Origin: Rhizobium redzepovicii
GTDB lineage: Bacteria > Pseudomonadota > Alphaproteobacteria > Rhizobiales > Rhizobiaceae
Direction: 5' to 3'
Assembly: GCF_019793435.1 (NCBI RefSeq)
Contig: NZ_JAILYH010000016.1
Coordinates: 124,001 to 188,000, forward strand
Length of the DNA: 64,000 nt
Part shown: piece after piece, positions 26,133 to 35,789 of the stretch
How the letters are laid out: every line of letters begins with the position of its first letter
Position numbering within the stretch: position 1 is the stretch's first letter
Made by a program: the position numbers and the translations under genes
Notes under the pieces: model-generated
Database searches by the model: none
What the model was told of the DNA's origin: nothing
What the model saw: the letters and a program-made list of their open reading frames with translations, nothing else

Positions 26133-27674
26133 TCATTCCATCACGGCGCTGTGGTCGACGGCAGGTGCTGCCTTCGGTTTGCGTAGCAATAGCACCAGCG
26201 GGATGACTGCAAGCGACATCAGCATCAGCAGCTTGAAATCGTCCATATAGGCAATGATCGTCGCTTGCAGGGTGATGACCTCGTTGAGCGAGGCGCGGCC
26301 GGCCGCAGTCACCGGGCTGAGCCCCTGCGCAGCCACCGCATTGAAAGCGTGATTGAACGGCGTCACATAGGCCGCGATCGATTCATGATTGCTCTGCGTG
26401 TTCTCGACGATCAGCGCCGAGACGATCGAGATGCCGACCGCCGAGCCGATGTTTCGCGACAAGTTGTAGAGACCGGTGCCGTCGCCGCGCATATGGGGGG
26501 GCAGCGTGGAAAAAGCGATCGTAGTCAGCGGCACGAACAGAAAGCCGAGACCGGCGCCCTGGATGAAGCCGACCGAGACGATCGTCCATTGCGAGACGTC
26601 GGGTGTCCAGCCGGTCATGTCATACATCGCCCATGCGGTGAGCCCGAGGCCCAGCGCCAGCAAGGCGCGCGTATCGACCTTGCCGACCAGCCGCCCGACG
26701 ATGAACATGCAGAGCATGGTGCCGAGCCCGCGCGGCCCCATGACGATGCCGGCGGTAATGACGGGATAGCCCATCAGCGTCTGCAGATAGGGCGTCATCA
26801 GCGCCAGCGAGGCGAGATAGGTAATACCGATCACGAAGATGAAGACCATGCTGATCGAAAAATTTTGGTCGAGGAACAGCTTCGGATTGACGAAGGGTTT
26901 CTCCGCCGTCAGCGTATGCACCAGAAGCAGATAGAAGGCGGCGGCGCAGATGATCGCTTCCAGCATGATCTCACCGGAGGAGAACCAGTCGAGTTGCTCA
27001 CCGCGGTCGAGGAAGAGCTGCAGCGAGGCGATGAACAGGCTCATCATCCCGAAACCGAACCAGTCCAGCTTGGCGAGCACATCCCTCTTCGTCTCCGAAA
27101 CGAAGACGACGATACCGGCAAAGGCAAGCGCGCCGATAGGCACGTTGATGTAGAACACCCAGCGCCAGCTGATATTGTCGGTCAGCCAGCCACCGATGAC
27201 GGGCCCGAGGACCGGTCCGACCATGACCGAGACGCCGAAGAGGGCCATGGCCGAGCCGCGCTCCTCGACCGTATAGATATCGAGGAGGATGCCCTGGGAA
27301 AGCGGCACCAGCGATGCGCCGAACAGCCCTTGCAGCAGGCGGAAGGCGACGATCTGATTGAGCGATTGCGCCAGGCCGCAGAGAACGGAGGCCGCCACGA
27401 AGCCGGCGATGGCAACGAGCAGCACGCGCTTGCGGCCGAACTTGGCGGCGAGGAAGCCCGACGGCGGCGTCATGATTGCCGCCGCGACGATATAGGAAGT
27501 CAGCACCCAGTTGATCTGGTCGGCAGAGGCCGACACGCTGCCCTGGATATAGGGCAGCGCGACGTTGGCGATCGTCGTGTCCAGCGCCTGCATGATGACG
27601 GCGAGAATGACGCAGGCCGTGATCGCACCGCGATTGGCAACCGGGCTCGCCGGAGAAGCAGAAGCGTTACTCAT
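26133..27674 (-). CDS. emrB: MFS multidrug exporter, EmrB/QacA (DHA2) type
   Basis: A 513-residue inner-membrane drug:proton antiporter with about 14 helices. Motif C-like GVSVMVGPVLGPVIGGWLTD and motif A-like GFLAAKFGRKRVLL are visible, as is the TM1 motif LDTTIANVALPYI. The start is ATG 27674 or the ATG directly before it (27677); both overlap the end of the adaptor gene, giving coupled translation. Third gene of the marR-emrA-emrB operon. It should work with the HlyD-like adaptor and an outer-membrane TolC-type channel encoded elsewhere. The symbol is by family and operon structure; substrates are unknown. Confidence 0.9.
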   Translation of the reverse strand: MSNASASPASPVANRGAITACVILAVIMQALDTTIANVALPYIQGSVSASADQINWVLTSYIVAAAIMTPPSGFLAAKFGRKRVLLVAIAGFVAASVLCGLAQSLNQIVAFRLLQGLFGASLVPLSQGILLDIYTVEERGSAMALFGVSVMVGPVLGPVIGGWLTDNISWRWVFYINVPIGALAFAGIVVFVSETKRDVLAKLDWFGFGMMSLFIASLQLFLDRGEQLDWFSSGEIMLEAIICAAAFYLLLVHTLTAEKPFVNPKLFLDQNFSISMVFIFVIGITYLASLALMTPYLQTLMGYPVITAGIVMGPRGLGTMLCMFIVGRLVGKVDTRALLALGLGLTAWAMYDMTGWTPDVSQWTIVSVGFIQGAGLGFLFVPLTTIAFSTLPPHMRGDGTGLYNLSRNIGSAVGISIVSALIVENTQSNHESIAAYVTPFNHAFNAVAAQGLSPVTAAGRASLNEVITLQATIIAYMDDFKLLMLMSLAVIPLVLLLRKPKAAPAVDHSAVME

Positions 27675-28890
27675 CATCCTTGCCCTGAGGCCGACCCAGA
27701 AGCTTGTTGACGAAGTCGGGCAGGCCGCGGGCATGGCCGGTCTCGACATCGACCACCGTGCTCATGCCGACGCGCAGCGGCGGCTTGCCTTCGCTGTCCT
27801 CGATGCTGACGCGCATCGGAATGCGCTGGACGACCTTCACCCAGTTGCCCGTAGTGTTTTGCGCCGGCAGCAGCGAGAAGCTGGAGCCGGAGGCCGGGCT
27901 GATGCTCTCGACCTTGCCCTTCCACATCACGCCCGGGTAGGTGTCGACATAGATTTCGGCCGTCTGGCCTGATTTGACATAGGTGAGCTCGGTTTCCTTC
28001 GGGCTGGCGGCGATCCAAAGGTGATCGGTGGCGACAAGCGAGAAGGCCTGCTGCGAAGCCTGCAGGTAGGAGCCGACCTGCAGCGCGTTGACATTGGTGA
28101 CGATACCGTCGAACGGCGCCTTGACGACGCTGTGGTCGAGTTCGCGCTGGGCGTTGTCGACATTCGACTTGGCCTGCAAGTAGAGCGGGTTCTCCTCGAT
28201 CGGCTGGTCGGCCGAGCCGCCGAGCTGGGCAAGCGTGGTTGCAGCTTCCGCCTTGGCGACGGCAACCTTCTGCTGCGCGGCTTCGAGATTGTGCTTGGCC
28301 TCGTCATAGGCCGACTGCGTCGCGCTGCCATTGTTGACGAGGTTCTGCTGCCGGTCGAACTGATCCTGGTAATAGGGCAGGTCGGCTTGCGCCTGCGTGA
28401 TCTCGGCCAGCGACTGCTGATAGCTGGCCTTGAGGTTCATGATCTGGTTGCGCTGCACGCCGAGCTGCGCCTTGGCGCCATCGAGCGCGATCTTGAAGGA
28501 ATCGGCCCTGAGGCTGAAGAGCACCTGCCCTGCCTTGACCGCCTCGTTCTCATGCACGTCGATCTTTTCGACGATGCCTGAGACATCGGTGGTGAGCCCG
28601 ACCATATCGGCCTGGAGATAGGCGTTGTCGGTCGACATCACCTGGCCGCCATTGACGTAATAATAGCCGCCGACGACGAGCGCGACCGGCAGCAGGGCGA
28701 ACAGGATCGGCCGCGTGAGACTGCGCCGGCGGCGGACCTTGTTGCCGCCAGGCGCAGCCACGGCAGCAGCCGGCGCTGAATTGGATGGAGGCGCTTCGGC
28801 TACCGTTTCCTGCTGTTTGGCTTGGTTTTCTTCGACAGGTGTCTTGGCATTGGCGTCGGCAACGACGCGGAGGGGGGATTGATCAGCCAT
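27667..28890 (-). CDS. emrA: HlyD/EmrA-family membrane fusion protein
   Basis: A 407-residue adaptor. A cytoplasmic Ala/Pro/Glu-rich N terminus of about 50 residues is followed by a basic patch (RRRR) and one transmembrane helix (ILFALLPVALVVGGYYYV). The periplasmic part has lipoyl half-motifs around an alpha-helical hairpin (about 120-230) and a beta-barrel ending. TDNAYLQADMVGL is a hallmark of EmrA-type proteins. The ATG at 28890 (MADQSPL) overlaps the MarR stop by 8 bp and is preferred over an upstream start. It bridges the MFS pump to an outer-membrane channel. Confidence 0.9.
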   Translation of the reverse strand: MADQSPLRVVADANAKTPVEENQAKQQETVAEAPPSNSAPAAAVAAPGGNKVRRRRSLTRPILFALLPVALVVGGYYYVNGGQVMSTDNAYLQADMVGLTTDVSGIVEKIDVHENEAVKAGQVLFSLRADSFKIALDGAKAQLGVQRNQIMNLKASYQQSLAEITQAQADLPYYQDQFDRQQNLVNNGSATQSAYDEAKHNLEAAQQKVAVAKAEAATTLAQLGGSADQPIEENPLYLQAKSNVDNAQRELDHSVVKAPFDGIVTNVNALQVGSYLQASQQAFSLVATDHLWIAASPKETELTYVKSGQTAEIYVDTYPGVMWKGKVESISPASGSSFSLLPAQNTTGNWVKVVQRIPMRVSIEDSEGKPPLRVGMSTVVDVETGHARGLPDFVNKLLGRPQGKDDE

Positions 28891-29347
28891 CGTTCGTCTC
28901 ATTCTCGTCGACCGGGCTCCGGCATGCCTGAACCAGGTTCGTCTTCATTACGGATAGGATGTGGAAAAGCTGCTCGCGCTGCTCGGCCGTAATGCTTTGC
29001 AACGCTTCTGCGCGGGTGGTGTCGCCAAGCTCGCGCATTTCGGCGAGCAGCGGGTGCGCCTCGTCGCGCATGTAGAGCAGCCAGATCCGCCGATCGGTCG
29101 GGTGCTGGCGGCGCTCGATCAGCCCACGTTCGGCGAGCTTGTCGAGGATGCGCACCAGCGTGATCGGCTCGACCTCGAGGATTTCGGCAAGGCCGCCTTG
29201 ATGGATGCCTTCGTTATTCGAGAGATAGGCAAGCGTCTGCCATTGCGACCGGGTCAGCCCAAGGCACTTCGCACGTTGCTCGAACCGCTTGCGCAGCAGC
29301 CGTGCGACGTCGTGGAGAAGGAAGCCGAGGGTCGGAGTAGCGCTCAT
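28883..29347 (-). CDS. MarR-family regulator of the efflux operon
   Basis: A 154-residue winged helix-turn-helix protein. The DNA-binding core is around residues 50-100 (GGLAEILEVEPITLVRILDKLAERGLIERR, here given only as location; wing at PTDRRIWLLYM). It leads a three-gene operon with emrA and emrB, linked by 8-bp overlaps. A perfect dyad 21 bp upstream of its start is a good autoregulatory operator. By analogy with EmrR/MarR, a ligand exported by the pump would relieve repression. It is divergent from the antiporter gene across 244 bp. Confidence 0.92.
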   Translation of the reverse strand: MSATPTLGFLLHDVARLLRKRFEQRAKCLGLTRSQWQTLAYLSNNEGIHQGGLAEILEVEPITLVRILDKLAERGLIERRQHPTDRRIWLLYMRDEAHPLLAEMRELGDTTRAEALQSITAEQREQLFHILSVMKTNLVQACRSPVDENETNDG

Positions 29348-29367
29348 GAAGACCTGCGATCATTAAT

Positions 29368-29385
29368 TTATAAGCATACTTATAA
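29368..29385. promoter_or_regulatory. Candidate MarR operator
   Basis: A perfect dyad, TTATAAG-CATA-CTTATAA, begins 21 bp before the MarR start in an AT-rich patch. Its length and symmetry fit MarR-family sites, and the TATAAT-like bases within it suggest it overlaps the -10 region, so binding would block the promoter. Confidence 0.7.
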
Positions 29386-29591
29386 TATCGGTAGATATAT
29401 TGAGCATGCCGAGCGCGCAAGGGCACGGTCGCAGGATTTCGCAAGCGCAGCCAAAATGCCGCAGCTGCGACCGGAAGGCTCGCAATTCGCCACTCTTGTC
29501 CGTGCAAGACTTCCGTCCAGTGGCGGCAGCCCGGCTTCAGCCCTAGTTTCGGGCAGACATCGCCTCCGCCGGAGGTGCGCAGGAGGGTTCG

Positions 29592-31136
29592 ATGGCGTTC
29601 TTCGAAAGCATGCTGACGCTGTTGCTGGTGGCGATCGTCTTCCTGCAATTCTCCAGGAAATTCCGCATCCCTTATCCAACCATGCTGGCGATCGCCGGCA
29701 TCATCGTCGCCGCCGTCCCCTGGGCACCCGAGGTCGCGATCGATCCTCAGCTGGCGCTGGCGCTGCTGATCGCGCCGGTGCTTTTCGACGCCGCCTATGA
29801 CCTGCCGCCGCGAACGTTGCGACGCAACTGGCTGCCGCTCTTCTCGCTCGCCGCCATCGCCGTGGTCCTGACAACCGCTGCCGTTGCCACCGTCAGCGTG
29901 ACCATGGCCGGCCTGCCGCTCGCCGCAGCCGTCGCACTCGGCGCTATCGTCGCACCACCGGATGCGGCGGCGGCGACCGCCATGCTCGACCGTTTCGACC
30001 TGCCGCGCCAGACCTATGTGATCCTGAAAGGCGAGAGCCTTCTCAACGATGCCGTCGCGCTCCTGATCTTCAGCGCCGCGGTGGCGGCCGCCGCAAGCCC
30101 CGCCTTCTTCACCGGCGCCCTGGCGGAGCTGGCGCTCGCCGTGCCAGGCGGCCTCATCCTCGGTTATCTCCTTGGCCGTCTGTACATGGTGATCGGGTTG
30201 AAGCTCGCCGGCACGCTCGGCGGCACCCTGCTCGAATTCGTCGCCACCTTCGGCACCTGGATCATCGCCGAGCGGCTGCACCTTTCGGCGATTCTCGCCA
30301 TCGTCGTCTATGCGATGGTGATCGCCCGCTACATGCCCGAGCGCCAGACCGCCCGCCACCGCATTCATTCCTATTCGGTCTGGGAAGCCGCGGTCTTCCT
30401 GCTCAACGTGCTCGCCTTCCTGCTGATGGGCCTGCAGGTCCGCCAGATCGTCCTCGACCTCGATCCCGGCCGGCTGAATTTCGCAATCACCCTGGCCGCC
30501 GCGGTCTTCGTCACTGTCATCGGCGTGCGCCTGGCCTGGGTGCTCCTCTATAACCGCGTGATCACCTTCCTCGCCGAGCGCGGCTACACCAGACAGGCCG
30601 TTCCCACCTTTGCGACCAGCCTGCTTGCCGGCTGGTGCGGCATGCGCGGCCTCGTGACGCTGGCGACTGCACTCGCGCTGCCGATCGACTTCCCCGATCG
30701 CGACATCATTCTGCTCAGTGCGCTGGCCGTCGTTCTCGGCACCCTCATCGTCCAGGGCCTGACGCTCGGACCGCTGATCAGCGTCCTGAAATTCGAGCCG
30801 GACACCTCGCTCGACCGCAACCTCACCAGAGCCCGGGTCGCGTTGATCGATGCGGCACTGGCCGAACTTGCCGGCGGCGAGGGTAAATCCACGCGCATCC
30901 TGCGCGACGTCTACACCTCCGAGCGCGAGATCACCGCCGACGGGAAACATCCACGCGAAGTCAGCAGCCTCGATAAGCAGCGCCGCAGCGTCATTGCCGC
31001 CAAACGCCGCAAACTGGCAGCGATGCGCCGCGCCGACGAGATCGACGACGATGTCTTTCACATGCTGGAACAGGAGCTCGACTGGGCCGAACTCGCCGTC
31101 CTGCCGCCCGGCCGCGACGAGATCGTCGAGAGCTGA
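29592..31136 (+). CDS. CPA1-family Na+(K+)/H+ antiporter
   Basis: A 514-residue inner-membrane cation/proton exchanger with about 12 helices in residues 1-420 and a charged cytoplasmic tail of about 95 residues. Family motifs are GAIVAPPDAAAATAM (the ion-binding ND/TD-like region) and GESLLNDAVALLIF, which carries the conserved Asn-Asp pair. A later motif, GWCGMRGLVTLATALALP, is also diagnostic. It should help with pH and salt homeostasis. The ribosome site is AGGAGGG just before the ATG. Divergent from the marR operon; no partner gene. Confidence 0.9.
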   Translation: MAFFESMLTLLLVAIVFLQFSRKFRIPYPTMLAIAGIIVAAVPWAPEVAIDPQLALALLIAPVLFDAAYDLPPRTLRRNWLPLFSLAAIAVVLTTAAVATVSVTMAGLPLAAAVALGAIVAPPDAAAATAMLDRFDLPRQTYVILKGESLLNDAVALLIFSAAVAAAASPAFFTGALAELALAVPGGLILGYLLGRLYMVIGLKLAGTLGGTLLEFVATFGTWIIAERLHLSAILAIVVYAMVIARYMPERQTARHRIHSYSVWEAAVFLLNVLAFLLMGLQVRQIVLDLDPGRLNFAITLAAAVFVTVIGVRLAWVLLYNRVITFLAERGYTRQAVPTFATSLLAGWCGMRGLVTLATALALPIDFPDRDIILLSALAVVLGTLIVQGLTLGPLISVLKFEPDTSLDRNLTRARVALIDAALAELAGGEGKSTRILRDVYTSEREITADGKHPREVSSLDKQRRSVIAAKRRKLAAMRRADEIDDDVFHMLEQELDWAELAVLPPGRDEIVES

Positions 31137-31396
31137 CGCCATCCATGAAGTTTTGATGGATTTCGCAATCCCGGCCAATTGGCATTTGCTATTTTTCGCC
31201 GCTGCCGTTTATATCCGGTTCCACAAGTTACGATTTTTCCGATGTGCATTGCGTGCCGGCCTTCCCTCCTATGGATTGAACGCCGGGGGAAATCGCGGGG
31301 GCCACGCCTTCGTTCAAAGCAGCAAAACATGAAATAACATCACCTTATCTTAGGTTCGGCGGCAGTCTATCGGCCGTCGCGATTGGAGGGACCGGT

Positions 31397-32575
31397 ATGA
31401 CTTACGTGCTTCGACGGATATTGATGCTCGGCTGCATCACCACGTTCATGCCCCTGGCCGCCATGGCACAGGGCGCACCGTCCGCCCCTCCTCCCGTCAC
31501 CGTTGCCAAGCCGGTCGTTCGCGATGTCGTCGACAGCGACGAGTTCATTGGCCGCTTCGAGCCGGTCGACGAAGTCTCCGTTCGCTCGCGTGTCGGTGGA
31601 TACTTGCAGGAAATCCATTTCCAGGACGGCGCATTGGTCAAGCAGGGTGACCTGCTGTTCGTCATCGACCAGAGGCCGTTCGTCACCGCGCTTAGCCAGG
31701 CGAAGGCGACGCTCGAAGCGTCGCAATCCGCTCTGGTCTTTGCCGATGCGCAGTTTAAGCGCGCACAATCGCTCACCGCGAGCGGCAGCCAGGCGGCGCA
31801 GACGCTGGACGATCGCCGCCGTGAGTTCGATTCGGCCGAGGCCAATGTCCGCGGTGCGCAGGCCGCCGCCGATCGCGCTTCTCTCGACATGGAATATACC
31901 GAGATCAAAGCGCCGCTCAGCGGCCGCATCGACCGCCGGCTGATCTCGGCCGGCAACCTTGTGCAGACTGACCAGACCGTGCTGACCACCATCGTATCGC
32001 TCGACCCGATCGATTTCTATTTCGACGTCGATGAGCGCCGCCTGCTGAATTTCGCCGACACGGCGCGCAAAATGGGTAAGGAACTTCAGCAGGGCGGCGG
32101 CGGATTGGATGTATCCGTCACCATCTCGGATCCTTCTGCCAAGCCATTCAAGGGGAAACTCGACTTCGCTGAGAACCGGGTCGACAATGAGAGCGGCACC
32201 ATTCGTCTGCGCGCCCGCTTCCCCAACCCCGATCTCGTCCTTCAGCCCGGACTCTTCGGCCGCATTCAGGTTGAAGCCTCCAACACATACCAGGCCATTC
32301 TCGTCCCGGACGAAGCAATCGGCTCGGACCAGAATGAACGCGTCGTCTATGTGGTTGACGCGCAAGGAAAGGTTTCGACCAAGCCCGTGAGGCCCGGCCC
32401 GCGGCTCTACGGCTATCGTGTGATCCGCGAGGGCCTCGACGGCACCGAGACGATCATCGTCAACGGCCTGATGCGCGCCCGCCCGGGATCGACGATCACG
32501 CCTCAGATGACCAAACTGCCGCAGGAGCGCCAGGACACCCCGCCTGAAGCCGCCAATGCGGAGAACGGACAATGA
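31397..32575 (+). CDS. RND periplasmic adaptor (membrane fusion protein)
   Basis: A 392-residue adaptor. A signal peptide of about 24 residues ends at AAMAQ, with no lipobox. Lipoyl halves surround a helical hairpin (about 95-165), then barrel and membrane-proximal domains (VSTKPVRPGPRLYGY). GGAGG seven bases upstream supports ATG 31397. It overlaps the pump gene by 4 bp (ATGA), unlike the first RND operon where the two genes are 114 bp apart. The 260 bp upstream (31137-31396) contain no adjacent regulator and no dyad that I trust. Confidence 0.93.
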   Translation: MTYVLRRILMLGCITTFMPLAAMAQGAPSAPPPVTVAKPVVRDVVDSDEFIGRFEPVDEVSVRSRVGGYLQEIHFQDGALVKQGDLLFVIDQRPFVTALSQAKATLEASQSALVFADAQFKRAQSLTASGSQAAQTLDDRRREFDSAEANVRGAQAAADRASLDMEYTEIKAPLSGRIDRRLISAGNLVQTDQTVLTTIVSLDPIDFYFDVDERRLLNFADTARKMGKELQQGGGGLDVSVTISDPSAKPFKGKLDFAENRVDNESGTIRLRARFPNPDLVLQPGLFGRIQVEASNTYQAILVPDEAIGSDQNERVVYVVDAQGKVSTKPVRPGPRLYGYRVIREGLDGTETIIVNGLMRARPGSTITPQMTKLPQERQDTPPEAANAENGQ

Positions 32576-35500
32576 GATTTGCGCACTTCTTCGTCGACCG
32601 GCCGATCTTTGCGGCCGTCATCTCGATTCTCTTTCTCGTCGTCGGCGGCATCGCATATACGCAATTGCCGGTCTCCCAATATCCGGAGATCGCGCCACCG
32701 ACCATCGTCGTGCGCACCTCCTATCCCGGCGCCGATCCGCAGACGATCGCCGACACCGTTTCGACCCCACTCGAACAGCAGATCAACGGCGTCGAAGACA
32801 TGCTTTACATGTCGTCCTATTCCAGCGCCGACGGCGCCATGTCGCTGACGATCACCTTCAAGCTCGGCACCGATCTCGATAAGGTCCAGGTGCTTGTCCA
32901 GAACCGTGTTTCGATCGCGCTGCCTCGCCTTCCGGAAGAGGTGCAGCGGCTCGGCGTCACCACCGACAAGAGTTCTCCGGACCTGATGATGGTGGTGCAC
33001 TTGCTGTCGCCGTCGCACCGCTATGACCAGCTTTACGTCTCGAACTACGCCCGCAACCGCATCCGCGACGTCCTCGTTCGCCTTGACGGCGTCGGCGACG
33101 TGCAGCTCTTCGGCGAGCGCCAGTATTCGATGCGCATCTGGCTCGATCCGGAAAAGCTCTCGGCCTACGGCATGACCTCGGACGACGTCGTCTCCGCCTT
33201 GCGGGACCAGAACGTCCAGGTCTCCGGCGGCAAGATCGGCGCGCCGCCTGTCACCGGCAAGAACGCCTTCGAATATACGGTGCGAACGGACGGACGCTTC
33301 TCCGACGTCCGCGAGTTCCGCTACGTCATCGTCAAATCGACGGGCGCCGGCCGGCTCGTGCAGTTGCAGGATGTCGCCCGTATCGAACTCGGCGCCCAGG
33401 ACTACGTCACCAACAGCTACCTCAACAACGACCCGGCGGTCGCCCTTGGCATTTTCGCCCGGCCGGGAACCAATGCACTGGATACGGCCCATCAGGTCCA
33501 GACATTGATGAAGGATATCTCCCAGAATTTCCCCGAGGGGCTGGAATATCGCATCGTCTACGACACGACCGAATTCATCTCGGATTCGATTAGCGAGGTC
33601 TATAGAACCATCGCCGAGGCCGCCATCCTGGTGGCGATCGTCGTTCTCGTCTTTCTGCAATCCTGGCGAACCGCGATCATACCGATCGTCGCCATTCCGG
33701 TCTCGCTGATCGGCACCTTCGCCATCCTGCTGGCGTTCGGCTTCTCGCTCAACATGCTCACTCTGTTCGGGCTGGTACTGGCGATCGGTATCGTCGTCGA
33801 CGATGCGATCGTGGTCGTGGAAAATGTCGAGCGCAATCTGGCGCGCGGCATGACACCGAAGCAAGCTTCCCATGTGACGATGGACGAAGTCGGAACCGCC
33901 GTCATCGCCATCTCGCTGGTGCTGATCGCGGTGTTCGTGCCGACAGCCTTCATTCCCGGCATATCGGGCCAGTTCTACAGGCAGTTCGCCGTGACGATCT
34001 CGGTCACCACCGCGATATCGGCGTTGAATTCGCTGACACTGTCGCCCGCCCTCGCCGGCATATTGCTGAAAACCCACGACCACGAAACCCGGCGCGCGAA
34101 TATCGCCGCACGGTTTGGCAGAGGTCTCGCGGACGGTTTCAATCGCGGCTTCGACAGGATGAGTTCCGGCTATTCATGGATCGTCCGGCATCTGGTCCGT
34201 AGTTGGGTCGGATTGACAGCCGCGATGATTGCCTTCGTCTGCCTGCTCGGAGCAACCTGGTACATGGGCACGCGCGTTCCCGCGGGCTTCATCCCGACCA
34301 TGGACCAGGGTTACGCGATCGTCGTCATACAGCTTCCAGACGGCGCCTCGCTGGCGCGTACCGACGCCGTCGTCAAACAGGTGGGTGATATCGCCCGGAC
34401 CGTGCCGGGTGTCGGCAACGCCGTGCAATTTGCCGGCTTCAGCGGGGCAACGTTCACCAATGCCTCGAATTCGGGCGTCGTCTTCGTGCCGTTCAAATCC
34501 TTTGCCGAACGTGAGGAAGGCGGAGAAAACGCCAACAAGATCATCGGCGAGCTTTACGGCAAACTGCAAAGCATCCAGGAAGCCTTCATCATTGCCATCC
34601 CGCCGCCGTCCGTGCGTGGCGTCGGCAACTCCGGCGGCTTCAAGATGCAGATTTCCGATCTTGAAAACGCCGACATGACGCGCGTGCTCGGCCTCGCCCG
34701 CCAGATGATGGGTGCCGCGGCCACCACCGAGGGGCTGACCGGCGTCTTTACGACATTCTCCGATGCAAGCCCGCAATACTTCCTGGCGATCGACCGTGAC
34801 AAGGCACGCTTTCTGAATGTGCCGATCCCCAATATCTTCAACGCGCTTTCCATCAATCTGGGCGTCGCTTACGTCAATGATTTCAATGCGTTCGGCCGCG
34901 TCTACCAGGTTCGCGCGCAGGCCGACCGGCAATATCGCATGGACAGGGAAGACATCCTCGCCCTGAAGGTTCGATCGGCGACCGGCGCGCTGGTTCCGCT
35001 TGGAACGTTAATGGATATCCAGGATGCCAGCGGCCCGGCACTTGTCCAACGCTACAACATGTACGTCTCGGTGCCGCTTCAGGGCAATCCGACGCCTGGC
35101 ACATCGACGGGCGACGCCATCGCAAAGATGGAAGCGCTGGCAGCGAAGATCCTGCCGCAGGGGACAACCTTCGAATGGACGGAACTCGCCTATCAGGAAA
35201 CCCATACCGGCAACACCGCCGTCTACATCTTCGCCCTCTCAGTCGTCTTCGTCTTCCTGGCGCTGGCGGCACAATATGAAAGCTGGGTTCTGCCGCTCGC
35301 GATCATTCTCATCGTGCCGCTTGCGGTGCTCGCGGCGCTGATCGGGGTCTCGCTGAGGGGAATGGACAACAACGTCCTGACCCAGATCGGCCTGATCGTG
35401 CTGATCGGTCTTGCGGCCAAGAACGCCATTCTGATTGTCGAGTTTGCCAGGCAGGCGGAAGACGAGGGCAAGTCGCCAGTGGAAGCGGCCATCGAGGCCA

Positions 35501-35757
35501 GCCATCTTCGCCTGCGCCCGATCCTGATGACGGCATTCGCCTTCATCTTCGGCGTTCTACCGCTTGCCATCGCGACCGGCCCCGGCGCGGAAATGCGCCA
35601 GTCGCTCGGCACCGCCGTCTTTTCGGGAATGCTTGGCGTGACGATCTTCGGCCTGTTCCTGACGCCGGTCTTCTACGTCGTGCTGCGCGGCTGGCGCCGC
35701 AAGCAGCCGGCGGAAAAAACGGTGGAGGCCGTCCCGGTTGAAAGCGAAACGGTCTGA
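32572..35757 (+). CDS. RND multidrug efflux pump, inner-membrane subunit (AcrB/HAE1 type)
   Basis: 1061 residues. N-terminal AHFFVDRPIFAAVISI, TM4 Asp-Asp in GIVVDDAIVVVENVERN, and the lysine of the proton relay in GLAAKNAILIVEFARQAE are all present, so the transport core looks functional. It is a clear paralogue of the pump at 15.6-18.8 kb but not a recent duplicate. No outer-membrane factor is encoded beside it. No local regulator is adjacent, so control is from elsewhere. Substrates unknown. Confidence 0.95.
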   Translation: MRFAHFFVDRPIFAAVISILFLVVGGIAYTQLPVSQYPEIAPPTIVVRTSYPGADPQTIADTVSTPLEQQINGVEDMLYMSSYSSADGAMSLTITFKLGTDLDKVQVLVQNRVSIALPRLPEEVQRLGVTTDKSSPDLMMVVHLLSPSHRYDQLYVSNYARNRIRDVLVRLDGVGDVQLFGERQYSMRIWLDPEKLSAYGMTSDDVVSALRDQNVQVSGGKIGAPPVTGKNAFEYTVRTDGRFSDVREFRYVIVKSTGAGRLVQLQDVARIELGAQDYVTNSYLNNDPAVALGIFARPGTNALDTAHQVQTLMKDISQNFPEGLEYRIVYDTTEFISDSISEVYRTIAEAAILVAIVVLVFLQSWRTAIIPIVAIPVSLIGTFAILLAFGFSLNMLTLFGLVLAIGIVVDDAIVVVENVERNLARGMTPKQASHVTMDEVGTAVIAISLVLIAVFVPTAFIPGISGQFYRQFAVTISVTTAISALNSLTLSPALAGILLKTHDHETRRANIAARFGRGLADGFNRGFDRMSSGYSWIVRHLVRSWVGLTAAMIAFVCLLGATWYMGTRVPAGFIPTMDQGYAIVVIQLPDGASLARTDAVVKQVGDIARTVPGVGNAVQFAGFSGATFTNASNSGVVFVPFKSFAEREEGGENANKIIGELYGKLQSIQEAFIIAIPPPSVRGVGNSGGFKMQISDLENADMTRVLGLARQMMGAAATTEGLTGVFTTFSDASPQYFLAIDRDKARFLNVPIPNIFNALSINLGVAYVNDFNAFGRVYQVRAQADRQYRMDREDILALKVRSATGALVPLGTLMDIQDASGPALVQRYNMYVSVPLQGNPTPGTSTGDAIAKMEALAAKILPQGTTFEWTELAYQETHTGNTAVYIFALSVVFVFLALAAQYESWVLPLAIILIVPLAVLAALIGVSLRGMDNNVLTQIGLIVLIGLAAKNAILIVEFARQAEDEGKSPVEAAIEASHLRLRPILMTAFAFIFGVLPLAIATGPGAEMRQSLGTAVFSGMLGVTIFGLFLTPVFYVVLRGWRRKQPAEKTVEAVPVESETV

Positions 35758-35789
35758 TCCGCTCCGGCGGGAGGCCGAGAAGGCGGAAG

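Noticed and set aside
29214..31178. A 654-codon minus-strand frame opposite the CPA1 antiporter
   Set aside because: It is an antisense shadow rich in Gly, Asp, Glu and Arg, while the plus strand encodes recognisable antiporter motifs.
32503..34083. A 526-codon minus-strand frame opposite the second RND pump
   Set aside because: Another mirror frame with repeated Asp/Arg runs, no start signal and no family resemblance.
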